From Chryseobacterium gleum (lineage in GTDB: Bacteria > Bacteroidota > Bacteroidia > Flavobacteriales > Flavobacteriaceae): a stretch of DNA of 45,379 nucleotides. The stretch is taken from positions 1 through 45,379 of the forward strand of contig CAMDGB010000017.1 of assembly GCA_945897915.1 (NCBI GenBank). Reading direction: 5' to 3'. Below, one piece after another: positions 7,612-17,640 of this stretch (position 1 is its first letter; each line of letters begins with the position of its first letter). The notes below the pieces were generated by a model, which ran no database searches, had not been told where the DNA came from, and saw nothing but the letters and a program-made list of their open reading frames with translations. The position numbers and the translations under genes are program-made.

Positions 7612-9921
7612 ATGAAAAAACTATACACCTTACTAGCAATAATTGCTACAACAGCAATTTTCGCTCAAGCCCCACAAGGCTTCAATTATCAAGCAACCGT
7701 TCGTAATAGCTCTGGTGCTTTAATTGTGAACCAAAATGTTTATTTTAAGTTCAATGTTATGTTGAACTCGCAAACCAGTGTACCTGTTTTTACAGAAACA
7801 CATTATGTGCCTACAGACGATTTAGGACAAGTGAATTTAGTTATTGGGCAAGGAACAGCCACAACAGGAAGTTTTTCAACTATAAATTGGGGGACAGGAA
7901 ACTTCTATTTAGGTATTGAATTGAATACAGGTGCTGGTTATGTAGCAATGGGGACTACGCAATTATTAAGTGTGCCTTATGCTTTGTATGCGAATAGTTC
8001 AGGGAATGCTCAAATACCTAATTTAGCTTTAGTATTAGCTACTAACAATGGAGCAAACAACCTTCAAATAAAAAATTTAGCTAATCCAACGGATGCTCAA
8101 GATGCTGTGACTAAAAGTTATGTTGATAACGCAACCTTAACTACAACACTTGCAGATGGAAGTATTTTTGTAGGAAACGCTTCAAACGAAGCAACTTCCG
8201 TAACGCTAAGTGGCGATGTAACGCTAACAAATACTGGGGTAGCTACAATTACCAATACAGCTGTAACTACCTCAAAAATTGCAGATGTAAACGTTACAAA
8301 TGCAAAATTAGATAAACCGAATATTCCATTAAGTGGTTTTGGTGCGGCAACAGCAGATGTTAATTTAGGAACAAAAAATATAAAAAACTTAGCTGACCCA
8401 ATTGATAATCAAGATGCAGCTACAAAAATGTATATTGATAATATAAAAAATCAACTTCAATCTCAAATTAGCAATTTGCAAAACTTTTTAATGAGTAGTA
8501 ATGCAGTTACTGAAGAAGCATTACTATCCTTATATGATATTTTTTCTTTGTCAGGTCCAAATGGTGAATCAAGTAGTCATATTCCAATTATTAATATAAG
8601 GTCGGGTTCATTTATCAGTAATTTAACCAATTTACAAGATGTATCATCTGACGTTGCCAAATTCAGGTATAATGAAGATGGAATGACTCAAATAGCTACT
8701 ACATCTGGTTGGAATGCAAATAACCTAAGCTTTACTTCGTTTTATTTAAGAATGTATTATGCGGTACAAAACTGTAATTCATTTTTAAAATTACTAAATA
8801 GTTCTAATGCACCTAATAAAATACTGCTTCAAAGTGAAACCAGATTTATTAGAGCTTTAGCTTATTATTATATAATTGATGGTTTTGGTAAAGGTCCTTT
8901 AATTACGGAATTATCACCTGAAAATACGTCAACTATTCTACAATCTACAAGAATTGAACTTTTTAATTTTGTTGAATCTGAATTGTTATCAATTCAAAAC
9001 AATTTGCCTTACCCTAATGATAATGAATACGGAAGAGCCAATACAAATGCACTTAGAATTTTATTAGCAAAGCTGTATTTGAATGCAGAGGTTTACACAG
9101 GAACTGCAAAATATAGTGAGGCATTAACCTTTATTAATCAAATTTTGACTACTGGAGCAAATTTAGCAGATAATTATTTGAAAAACTTTTCAGGAGATAA
9201 TCACACCTCATCTGAAATTATATTTCCTTTAATTGCAGATGCAGTTACGCGAAAAAGTTATGGTAATACAACGTCTATTATTGCTTTGAGTAATTCCATG
9301 GGTCAGTTAGGAATTATTGGTGGATGGCAAGGTACTCGAGCCACGAAGGCATGGTATGGACTATTTGGAAATTCTGCAACCGCTTTAACGGCTTCCCCAG
9401 ATGTAAGAGCTCAATTATTTACAACTGCAGGGCATAATTATGAAATGACCGATTTTAATAATTGGTATGATGGATTTCCATCAATTAAATTTAGAAATAC
9501 TAATTTTTCTGGTACAACCACAACCACAACTTTTGCAAATACTGATTTTCCTTTGTTTCGTTATGCAGATGTATATTTAATGTATGCAGAATGTGTTTTA
9601 AGAGGTGCTTCAGGAGGTAATATTACTGATGCTTTATCTTATGTAAATCAAGTTAGAAACAGATCAAATGCAACAAGTATTACAGGAACAGCATTAACAC
9701 TTAGCTTTATTTTAGATGAAAGAGCTAGAGAATTAAACTTTGAAGGACATCGTAGAACGGATTTAATTCGTTTTGGTAAATTTACAGGTAATAGTTATTT
9801 ATGGCCTTGGAAAGGCGGAGTTTTGAATGGAACTTCAATACCCGATACGTATAAATTATTTCCAATTCCTTTAACAGCTTTACAAGCAAATCCTAATTTT
9901 ACGCAAAACCCAGGGTATTAA
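7612..9921 (+). CDS. Chimeric secreted protein: shared head module, tail-fibre linker, starch-type SusD domain
   Basis: The 769-residue product has a signal peptide (residues 1-19) and the shared head (20-125). A linker of about 165 residues carries two tail-fibre-like repeats (NLANPTDAQDAVTKSYVDN, and NLADPIDNQDAATKMYIDN) and a short coiled coil (NQLQSQISNLQNF). From about residue 297 to the end it is a nearly complete RagB/SusD domain: TPR-type helices, ETRFIRALAYYYIIDGFGK, NEYGRANTNALRILLAKLYLNAEVY, FPLFRYADVYLMYAECVLRGA, ILDERARELNFEGHRRTDLIRFGKF, and a terminal YKLFPIPLTAL...NPGY. SusD proteins are normally Cys-anchored lipoproteins paired with a SusC transporter. Here the lipobox is replaced by the head module and no SusC is present. 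Glycan binding is plausible; transport is not supported. There is a 4-base gap after the previous gene. Confidence 0.9.
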   Translation: MKKLYTLLAIIATTAIFAQAPQGFNYQATVRNSSGALIVNQNVYFKFNVMLNSQTSVPVFTETHYVPTDDLGQVNLVIGQGTATTGSFSTINWGTGNFYLGIELNTGAGYVAMGTTQLLSVPYALYANSSGNAQIPNLALVLATNNGANNLQIKNLANPTDAQDAVTKSYVDNATLTTTLADGSIFVGNASNEATSVTLSGDVTLTNTGVATITNTAVTTSKIADVNVTNAKLDKPNIPLSGFGAATADVNLGTKNIKNLADPIDNQDAATKMYIDNIKNQLQSQISNLQNFLMSSNAVTEEALLSLYDIFSLSGPNGESSSHIPIINIRSGSFISNLTNLQDVSSDVAKFRYNEDGMTQIATTSGWNANNLSFTSFYLRMYYAVQNCNSFLKLLNSSNAPNKILLQSETRFIRALAYYYIIDGFGKGPLITELSPENTSTILQSTRIELFNFVESELLSIQNNLPYPNDNEYGRANTNALRILLAKLYLNAEVYTGTAKYSEALTFINQILTTGANLADNYLKNFSGDNHTSSEIIFPLIADAVTRKSYGNTTSIIALSNSMGQLGIIGGWQGTRATKAWYGLFGNSATALTASPDVRAQLFTTAGHNYEMTDFNNWYDGFPSIKFRNTNFSGTTTTTTFANTDFPLFRYADVYLMYAECVLRGASGGNITDALSYVNQVRNRSNATSITGTALTLSFILDERARELNFEGHRRTDLIRFGKFTGNSYLWPWKGGVLNGTSIPDTYKLFPIPLTALQANPNFTQNPGY

Positions 9922-9934
9922 TAAAATCAAAACC

Positions 9935-10816
9935 ATGAAAAAACTATACACCCTTTTAGCATTAGTACTTACACTAACCACTTTCGCCCAAGCCCCACAA
10001 GGCTTTAATTACCAAGCAACGGTTCGTAATAGCGCAGGTGCTTTAATAGTAAACCAAAACGTAAACTTTAAGTTCAATATTATGTTGAACTCAGCCACGA
10101 GTTTACCTATTTTTAGCGAAACACATTTGACACCTACCGATGATTTGGGTCAAGTAAACTTAGTTATAGGAACAGGAACTGCTACTATAGGTACTTTTTC
10201 AACCATAAACTGGGGAAATGGAAATTATTATTTAGGCATTGAGTTAAATACAGGTTCTGGTTATGTAGCTATGGGTACGACGCAATTATTGAGTGTACCA
10301 TATGCTTTGTATGCAAATAGTGCTGGTTCAGCCACAACAAACTCAGGAGGATTTTCACATTATGTTGGAGAATTGTTTGGAGGTGGAATAGTTGTTTCAG
10401 TTTGGAAAACTAACGGAATAGAGCATGGGTTGGTAGCTTCACTTACTGATTTGGCTAATTCTGTATACAGTAATATTGATGATCTTATTGGTACTTCTGC
10501 TCAAAGTACTTCTGATGGTCAATCAAATACAAATGCTATTATTAATCAGGTAGGTCACACTTCAAGTGGAGCAAAGCTGTGTAGTGATTATACTGGAGGG
10601 GGATTTACTGATTGGTATCTACCAGCTACATGGGAATTAAAAGAAATTAAAAATTCTGCTTTTGTAATTTATTCAATTTTAGGAGTTAATTCTGAAATAA
10701 AAGCTGGAGAATATTTGACATCAACTGAAAGTTATTTTGGTTATTATTATGGTAGTTGTGAATGTGATAAAGGAAAATCATGGGGAGGAAAAGTTCGCGC
10801 GGTTAGAAAGTTTTAA
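9935..10816 (+). CDS. Secreted protein: shared head module plus DUF1566 (Lcl-like) domain
   Basis: The 293-residue product has a signal peptide and shared head (residues 1-130) closely matching the two upstream genes at DNA level. The rest is a DUF1566/Lcl-type domain, recognised by HYVGELFGGGIVVSVW, GLVASLTD, the NTNAI helix, AAKLC-like SGAKLCSDYTGGGFTDWYLPATWEL, a STESYF turn and the final KVRAVRKF. Such domains are C-type-lectin-like or FimH-like surface modules in annotated relatives; a collagen- or sugar-binding role is only suggested. A CEC motif lies near the end. The gene follows the SusD chimera by 13 bases and ends the operon. No lipobox or T9SS domain was found. Confidence 0.85.
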   Translation: MKKLYTLLALVLTLTTFAQAPQGFNYQATVRNSAGALIVNQNVNFKFNIMLNSATSLPIFSETHLTPTDDLGQVNLVIGTGTATIGTFSTINWGNGNYYLGIELNTGSGYVAMGTTQLLSVPYALYANSAGSATTNSGGFSHYVGELFGGGIVVSVWKTNGIEHGLVASLTDLANSVYSNIDDLIGTSAQSTSDGQSNTNAIINQVGHTSSGAKLCSDYTGGGFTDWYLPATWELKEIKNSAFVIYSILGVNSEIKAGEYLTSTESYFGYYYGSCECDKGKSWGGKVRAVRKF

Positions 10817-10874
10817 ATTTTTCAGATGTCTTATTTCCTCAAAACACTTAAAAATATTAATTTACAAATCACTA

Positions 10875-11099
10875 TCAATACCCAATCAAACCAGGCTTTG
10901 TAAATTCGAAATTTTGTAAACCAAAATCGGAAGTAGAGAGGGCATTGGTTTTATACATAGAATTGCCATCTGGAATATTTGGGTAATACGATAGTGAAAA
11001 TTGAAACGAGCTAAAAACAAGGAAGTCATTACTGATAATTAAGCCCACACTTATTTGCGAATACAATTCCCAAATTTCTTTATGTAATTTTATATAATC
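10875..11099 (-). pseudogene. Fused remnant: WYL-gene tail joined in frame to an outer-membrane barrel C-terminus
   Basis: A minus-strand frame follows a stop codon at 11102-11100. Its first 13 codons read DYIKLHKEIWELY and match YFIKSHKEIGKLY of the WYL gene at 4618-5538, with Tyr codons aligned at 4660 and 11061. At DNA level about 35 of 42 bases agree without gaps. The frame then runs into about 60 residues (SVGLIISNDFLVFSSFQFSLSYYPNIPDG... DFGLQNFEF) that resemble the last strands of a Bacteroidota outer-membrane barrel, and stops. There is no start codon context or promoter. The WYL match is seen directly; the barrel identity is recognition by eye and less certain. Confidence 0.6.
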
Positions 11100-11138
11100 T
11101 TATGTAACATATAGTACATTTCATTATTTTAGAAGAGC

Positions 11139-11146
11139 TATCTTTG
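11139..11146 (+). promoter_or_regulatory. -7 box upstream of the rhodanese hydrolase gene
   Basis: TATCTTTG, an exact TAnnTTTG match, 113 bases before the start. A second exact match (TAAATTTG) lies at 11198-11205, closer to the gene. No clear -33 TTG is visible for either. Confidence 0.45.
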
Positions 11147-11259
11147 CAAAAAAATAATCTTATGATAATTATCACAATTTTATTTAAAAAATACAATTAA
11201 ATTTGTATCGTATTTAAATGAAAATGATTTCAATTTCCATTTAAAAAATTAATTAATAT

Positions 11260-12672
11260 ATGAAAATAGAACAAATTTATACAGGTTGTTTGGCGCAAGG
11301 GGCCTATTACATAACTTCAAATGGCGAAGCAGCCATAATCGATCCATTACGTGAAACGGCACCATATATAGACAGATTAACAGCTGATAATGTAAAACTA
11401 AAGTATATTTTTGAAACGCATTTTCATGCCGATTTTGTGTCTGGTCACTTAGATTTGAGTACACAAACTGGTGCTAAAATTGTTTATGGTCCAACTGCAA
11501 ATCCAGAATTTGAAATTATTTCAGCAACGGATGGTGCTATTTTTGAAGTGGGAAATATTAAAATAAAAGTGCTACATACGCCAGGTCATACTATGGAAAG
11601 TACGTGTTATTTATTAATAAATGAAAACGGAAAAGATACCGCTTTGTTTTCTGGTGATACGTTATTTATTGGCGATGTTGGCCGACCAGATTTGGCTCAA
11701 AAAGCGGCATCCATGACACAAGAGCAATTAGCAGGAATTTTATTTCACTCTTTGCGAGATAAAGTCATGACTTTGGCAGACGATGTACTTGTATATCCAG
11801 CACATGGAGCAGGTTCCGCTTGTGGTAAAAATATGAGCAAAGAAACGGTTTCAACAATTGGCGAACAAAAACAACAAAATTACGCGCTACGTGCCAATAT
11901 GACCGAAGCTGAATTTATTGCAGAAGTTACAGACGGATTATTGCCTCCGCCAGCTTATTTTGGTATGAATGTAGCTATGAATAAAAAAGGAATTCCATCT
12001 TTTTCATCTGTATTAAACACTGGAATGAAAGCTATTGATGTTGTCGATTTTGAACAACTTGTAGATGATTCGGGCGCTTTGATTTTAGATACAAGAAGTG
12101 CATCTGATTTTTCAAAAGGATTTGTGCCTCAATCCATAAATATTGGTATTAGTGGTGATTTTGCACCTTGGGTAGGGGCTTTAATTGCCAATGTAAATCA
12201 ACCAATTGTTTTAGTAACAGATTTTGGAAAAGAAGAAGAAACCGTTACACGATTATCTCGAGTAGGTTTCGACGCCGTTTTAGGACACTTAAAAGGTGGT
12301 TTTGAAGCTTGGAAATCAGCTGGATTTGACGTGGATTCAATAAATAGAATTACCGCAGCACAATTTGAAAAAGAAGTAAAAATCGGCGAAAGCAAAGTAG
12401 TAGATATTAGAAAAGAAAGTGAATACGAAGCCGAACATATAGAAGATGCTTATAGTAAACCATTAGCTTATATTAATGATTGGGTGAAAGACATCAATCC
12501 AAAGGAACACTTTTTTATGCATTGCGCTGGTGGGTACAGAAGTATGATAGCAGCTTCTATTTTACAAGCCCGAGGGTACAGAAACTTTTCGGAAATAGAA
12601 GGCGGATTCAATGCTATTGCTGCAACCAGTCTTCCTAAAACCGATTTTATGTGTGCTAGTAAAGTATTGTAA
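11260..12672 (+). CDS. MBL-fold hydrolase (persulfide dioxygenase-like) with two rhodanese domains
   Basis: The 470-residue protein has an ETHE1-like metallo-beta-lactamase fold (residues 1-245) with metal ligands in THFHADFVSGH (His54, His56, Asp58, His63), HTPGHT, FSGDTLFIGDVGRPDL and YPAHGAGSACG. Two rhodanese domains follow. The first (about 258-350) has Asp in VTDFGKE where the catalytic Cys would be, so it is probably inactive. The second (about 362-455) keeps the active loop HCAGGYRS. Proteins of this build oxidise glutathione persulfide or handle sulfane sulfur in the cytoplasm. The start has no Shine-Dalgarno, normal for this phylum. It is monocistronic, closed by the hairpin at 12703. 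Confidence 0.92.
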   Translation: MKIEQIYTGCLAQGAYYITSNGEAAIIDPLRETAPYIDRLTADNVKLKYIFETHFHADFVSGHLDLSTQTGAKIVYGPTANPEFEIISATDGAIFEVGNIKIKVLHTPGHTMESTCYLLINENGKDTALFSGDTLFIGDVGRPDLAQKAASMTQEQLAGILFHSLRDKVMTLADDVLVYPAHGAGSACGKNMSKETVSTIGEQKQQNYALRANMTEAEFIAEVTDGLLPPPAYFGMNVAMNKKGIPSFSSVLNTGMKAIDVVDFEQLVDDSGALILDTRSASDFSKGFVPQSINIGISGDFAPWVGALIANVNQPIVLVTDFGKEEETVTRLSRVGFDAVLGHLKGGFEAWKSAGFDVDSINRITAAQFEKEVKIGESKVVDIRKESEYEAEHIEDAYSKPLAYINDWVKDINPKEHFFMHCAGGYRSMIAASILQARGYRNFSEIEGGFNAIAATSLPKTDFMCASKVL

Positions 12673-12702
12673 AATTACTGTTTTGGAAATAGAACTATTT
12701 TT

Positions 12703-12738
12703 AAAGTGCATGCAAACTTTTGTATGCACTTTTTTTTA
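12703..12738 (+). terminator. Strong terminator after the rhodanese hydrolase
   Basis: A 14-bp stem with one G-U pair (AAAGTGCATGCAAA against TTTGTATGCACTTT) followed by a T run to 12738. It also shows that a longer N-terminus for the next gene, starting at 12706, is not real. Confidence 0.9.
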
Positions 12739-12771
12739 TTTAATTTTACAAAACAAAATCAATTAGTTTTA

Positions 12772-13575
12772 ATGAAAAAAGTAATACTTATAACGGGCGG
12801 TTCATCCGGAATTGGAAAAGCCATAGGCGAATTTTTATTAGATAAAGATTATATTGTGTATGGTACAAGTAGAAATGCTTCTGCAATTTCTAATTCTAAA
12901 ATTAATTTGATTGATTTAGATGTTCGAAATATGGTTTCAATTGAAGCTTGTATTGCTAAAGTGTTACTTTTGGAAGGCAGAATAGATGTCTTAATTAATA
13001 ACGCAGGTGTAGGAATTACAGGACCACTTGAAGAAATTCCTTTAGAAGAAATTAAAAATAATTTTGAAACTAATGTTTTTGGACCAATTGCTACTATGAA
13101 AGCGGTTTTGCCACAAATGCGTCTTCAAAAAAGTGGTTTGATTATTAATATTACTTCAATTGCTGGTTATATGGGATTGCCTTTTAGAAGTGTATATTCT
13201 TCCTCAAAAGGCGCTTTAGAATTAATTACCGAGTCATTACGAATGGAAACTAAAGCTTTTGGCATTCATATTACAAACGTGGCTCCAGGTGATTTTGCAA
13301 CCGATATTGCCTCTAGACGATTTCACGCCCCAGTTCAAAAAGGTTCTGCTTATGAAAAGGTTTATCAAAATCAGTTAAATATGATGAATGCACACGTTTC
13401 TGGTGGCAGTAATCCATTAGAAATGGCTGTAGCAATTCATAAAATTATTGAAACCAAAAATCCTCGTATACATTATAAAGTAGGCGCATTTATGCAAAAA
13501 TTTTCAATTGTTTTAAAGCGTATTTTGCCTGATAAAATATACGAAAAAATCCTAATGAATCATTATAAATTATAA
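12772..13575 (+). CDS. Short-chain dehydrogenase/reductase (classical SDR)
   Basis: The 267-residue protein starts MKKVILITGGSSGIGKAIG, giving the TGxxxGxG cofactor motif, then NNAGVG and the catalytic YSSSK (Tyr-x-x-x-Lys) with the upstream Ser in ITSIAG. The motif order is that of classical NAD(P)H-dependent SDRs. An in-frame ATG at 12706 lies inside the preceding terminator, so 12772 is chosen. A near-consensus -7 (TAATTTTA, 12741-12748) sits between them. Substrate unknown. Confidence 0.92.
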   Translation: MKKVILITGGSSGIGKAIGEFLLDKDYIVYGTSRNASAISNSKINLIDLDVRNMVSIEACIAKVLLLEGRIDVLINNAGVGITGPLEEIPLEEIKNNFETNVFGPIATMKAVLPQMRLQKSGLIINITSIAGYMGLPFRSVYSSSKGALELITESLRMETKAFGIHITNVAPGDFATDIASRRFHAPVQKGSAYEKVYQNQLNMMNAHVSGGSNPLEMAVAIHKIIETKNPRIHYKVGAFMQKFSIVLKRILPDKIYEKILMNHYKL

Positions 13576-13627
13576 AATCAAAAAGTAGAATCTGAAGAAA
13601 GAAATAGCATATTGTATTTCAATTTCC

Positions 13628-13635
13628 TAATTTTG
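13628..13635 (+). promoter_or_regulatory. -7 box of the fsa/tal gene
   Basis: TAATTTTG, exact TAnnTTTG match, 42 bases before the start codon. Confidence 0.5.
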
Positions 13636-13676
13636 CATTCACAAACAACACTCAACAAATTTAAATTCAAAAAAAC

Positions 13677-14333
13677 ATGAAATTTTTTATTGACACAGCA
13701 AATTTAAAAGACATTGCTGAAGCACAAGCTTTAGGAATTCTTGATGGTGTAACAACAAATCCGTCATTAATGGCTAAAGAAGGTATTACAGGAAAAAATA
13801 ATATCTTAAAACATTACGTAGACATTTGTAACTTAGTTGATGGCGATGTAAGTGCAGAAGTAAATGCCTTAGATTTTGATGGAATGGTAAAAGAAGGTGA
13901 AGAATTAGCCGATTTACACGAACAAATCGTAGTAAAATTACCAATGACTAAAGAAGGAATTAAAGCGTGTAAATATTTTTCAGATAGAGGCATAAAAACC
14001 AATGTTACTTTAATATTTTCAGCAGGTCAAGCTTTATTGGCTGCAAAAGCAGGTGCCACTTATTGTTCTCCATTTTTAGGACGTTTAGATGATGTGTCAA
14101 CAGATGGTTTAAATTTAATTGATGAAATTCGTCAAATTTATGATAACTATAGTTTTGAAACCCAAATTTTAGCTGCTTCTGTGCGTCATACCATGCATGT
14201 TGTAAATTGTGCCAAAATTGGTGCAGATGTAATGACAGGCCCTTTGTCTTCAATAACAGGGTTGTTAAAACATCCATTGACAGATTTAGGAATTGCTCAG
14301 TTTGTAGCTGATTTCGAAAAAGGAAATAAATAA
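13677..14333 (+). CDS. fsa: Transaldolase of the FSA/TalC short family
   Basis: The 218-residue TIM barrel has the family motifs FIDTAN (Asp6), GVTTNPS (Asn28) and VVKLPMT with the Schiff-base Lys87. Fructose-6-phosphate aldolase of E. coli has Gln59 and Tyr131 at two selectivity positions; here the matching residues are Glu61 (SAEVNALD) and Phe114 (TLIFSA), the pattern of MipB/TalC transaldolases. Automatic annotation would usually write fructose-6-phosphate aldolase, but transaldolase in the pentose phosphate pathway is the better call. The gene stands alone between its own promoter box and a terminator. Confidence 0.93.
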   Translation: MKFFIDTANLKDIAEAQALGILDGVTTNPSLMAKEGITGKNNILKHYVDICNLVDGDVSAEVNALDFDGMVKEGEELADLHEQIVVKLPMTKEGIKACKYFSDRGIKTNVTLIFSAGQALLAAKAGATYCSPFLGRLDDVSTDGLNLIDEIRQIYDNYSFETQILAASVRHTMHVVNCAKIGADVMTGPLSSITGLLKHPLTDLGIAQFVADFEKGNK

Positions 14334-14350
14334 TATTTATAAATAATGAA

Positions 14351-14384
14351 AAAGGCGTCCCGATAATTCGAGACGCCTTTTTTT
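14351..14384. terminator. Bidirectional terminator between convergent genes
   Basis: GGCGTCCCGA against TCGAGACGCC (one mismatch), flanked by A residues on the left and a T run on the right, so it serves both the transaldolase (+) and the lipoprotein gene (-). Confidence 0.9.
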
Positions 14385-14405
14385 ATGTGGATTTTTAACT
14401 GATTT

Positions 14406-15809
14406 CTAATGTAAATAGCTTTCAAAGTTGGCATCAAACAAACTTACAAAGGCATTATTTATGGTACCGTTTTTATTTATAATTAGTGTTCTGTATACTT
14501 TGTTTATTACCCATTTATTTTGTAATTCATCAAAATTAGTAGCTCTTAATTCTAATGAATTGTTGTATTTTTTAGTTTTAATTTCTTTTAACCAATCTTC
14601 TTGCGTGTTATTAATATTGATGGCTATAAAATCAATATCCGAATATTTCGCTTTTAATTCATCCACTTTTTTATGTGAATAAAAAGAATGGGAATCCGAT
14701 TGTTTGGTCCAAAAATAAATTATCGTTTTTTTTGTAAAAAGCTCGTTAATTTGAACGGTTTTATTGTTTGTGTCTAACAAATTAATTTCTGGTAACACGT
14801 TATTATTTCTTAGTTTTTTAATGTTATTTGCCGTTTTCATTACTTTAGCTTTCATTTTCTCATCTGAAACCATTTTTGAATATAAAGTAAAAAACTTTCC
14901 ATTATTAATCGAACATTGATCTGAAAGCAAATACATATTGGCAATATTATTTACAACTAAGTTTTTAACGTGTTTGTTTTTAATAAGCGTATCTACAATT
15001 TCAAGTTTTTTAATATTGTTTTCTAAACTCATATCGTCCAAACTTGCTTTTGAATTGGTCAATACTACATTGTTTAACATGCTTGTCATGTAATTGATAA
15101 ACGGAGAATAGTATAATAAATTTGACTTATTTACATCAATTTTTTTTCGGTAATTATAGTAAGTTTTAGGCAAACTTCTTTTAATATTTTCACCCGTTTT
15201 AAATTCGTGTACTATAGGAAAAGCTTCTTTTTTGTAGGCATAATTTAATAAAATATTCGCTTTTGCCACCTCATCAAATTCTTCTGACCAATTGATAAAT
15301 GCTTTTCTCTTGTTATATAAATTTGTAATATTTTTATTAGAAGCATCTATGTATTTTGAAAATATTTTCTCAGGTTTTTCATATATATCAAATAAATCGT
15401 CTTTTAACTTCATGTCTTTTAAAAACAATTCCATCATAAAATTATTCTTTTCATCTCCACGTCCGCAAAACATTAAAGTAGTATCAAAATCATTGCTATT
15501 TAGACGAATCATTAAACTATCGTTTTTGTCAAAAAAAACATATTGATATTCTGGATCGTGTTTAAAACTATACAAACCTGGTGTTAACGAATCAAATTTA
15601 TGAAAAAAGCGATTGTTTTTATCTAAATAAAAAGTATCCACAACTTTGTCATTTTTCATAAACACCACAAAATTGTTTTTAGGATTTTCTATTTCACCAC
15701 CAAAATAAGCAACATGATTTTCTCCCATAAAACCATCTTTACATGAAATTAAAGTAGTGATAAGGAGAATGTAAATAAAGAATTTAATGAAATTGTAATT
15801 TTTTTGCAT
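14406..15809 (-). CDS. Lipoprotein with thioredoxin-like (TlpA-type) domain lacking the redox cysteines
   Basis: The 467-residue product has a lipobox (TLISC, Cys23), an N-terminal DUF4369-like beta region (about 30-110: FGGEIENP, DTFYLDKNNRF, LMIRL), a helical middle (about 125-310), and a C-terminal thioredoxin fold (about 335-467: LPEINLLDTNNKTVQIN, TIIYFWT, IDFIAININN, WVINKVYRTLIINKNGTI). In TlpA/ResA relatives FW is followed by Cys-x-x-Cys; here it reads FWTKQSDSHSF, with no Cys, so the domain cannot do disulfide exchange. It is probably a periplasm-facing binding protein, perhaps in metal or stress handling. It is divergent from the ABC-F gene. Confidence 0.75.
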   Translation of the reverse strand: MQKNYNFIKFFIYILLITTLISCKDGFMGENHVAYFGGEIENPKNNFVVFMKNDKVVDTFYLDKNNRFFHKFDSLTPGLYSFKHDPEYQYVFFDKNDSLMIRLNSNDFDTTLMFCGRGDEKNNFMMELFLKDMKLKDDLFDIYEKPEKIFSKYIDASNKNITNLYNKRKAFINWSEEFDEVAKANILLNYAYKKEAFPIVHEFKTGENIKRSLPKTYYNYRKKIDVNKSNLLYYSPFINYMTSMLNNVVLTNSKASLDDMSLENNIKKLEIVDTLIKNKHVKNLVVNNIANMYLLSDQCSINNGKFFTLYSKMVSDEKMKAKVMKTANNIKKLRNNNVLPEINLLDTNNKTVQINELFTKKTIIYFWTKQSDSHSFYSHKKVDELKAKYSDIDFIAININNTQEDWLKEIKTKKYNNSLELRATNFDELQNKWVINKVYRTLIINKNGTINNAFVSLFDANFESYLH

Positions 15810-15928
15810 AGTTTCATTTTAACATTGAAACAAATGTATTTGTTTTTAAATCGTTTAGATGTTAATGTAGCGTTAAAAATTACAAATAGAATATTAAAAT
15901 AAAACTGTGAATACTCGTTGGTTTTTGC

Positions 15929-15936
15929 TAATTTTG
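15929..15936 (+). promoter_or_regulatory. -7 box of the ABC-F gene
   Basis: TAATTTTG, exact TAnnTTTG match, 23 bases before the ATG. Confidence 0.5.
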
Positions 15937-15952
15937 CAACAAATTAAAATAA

Positions 15953-17577
<1,625 letters not shown>

Positions 17578-17578
<1 letters not shown>

Positions 17579-17636
17579 TTTACGATTTACGATTATAGAT
17601 TTTGGATTCGTAAATCGTAAATCCAAAATCGTAAAT
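17578..17636. repeat. Head-to-head inverted heptamer array filling the gap between convergent genes
   Basis: Four 7-base words in phase from 17578 (ATTTACG, ATTTACG, ATTATAG, ATTTTGG), an ATT, then four reversed words in phase from 17609 (CGTAAAT, CGTAAAT, CCAAAAT, CGTAAAT). Words 17599-17605 and 17623-17629 with flanking bases form an 11-bp stem, so it may also terminate transcription from both sides. It occupies the whole space between the ABC-F and trmD stops. Confidence 0.85.
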
Positions 17637-17640
17637 TCTA

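Larger units (their letters stand above)
10817..11259. other. 443-base intergenic region with gene remnants and promoter boxes
   Basis: No intact gene. The left half carries a minus-strand remnant (10875-11099, listed separately). The right half (11100-11259) is A+T rich and holds two TAnnTTTG boxes upstream of the hydrolase gene. No clear hairpin terminator was found after the operon stop at 10816. Confidence 0.7.

Noticed and set aside
6111..9921. Prophage tail-fibre region
   Set aside because: S74 and tail-fibre-like repeats occur in secreted proteins with signal peptides; no capsid, terminase, integrase or lysis gene is present.
12706..12771. Longer N-terminus for the SDR
   Set aside because: It would begin inside a strong terminator and does not fit the SDR start.
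14005..14277. Minus-strand frame opposite the transaldolase gene
   Set aside because: It has no recognisable motif or promoter and mirrors a well-conserved gene.
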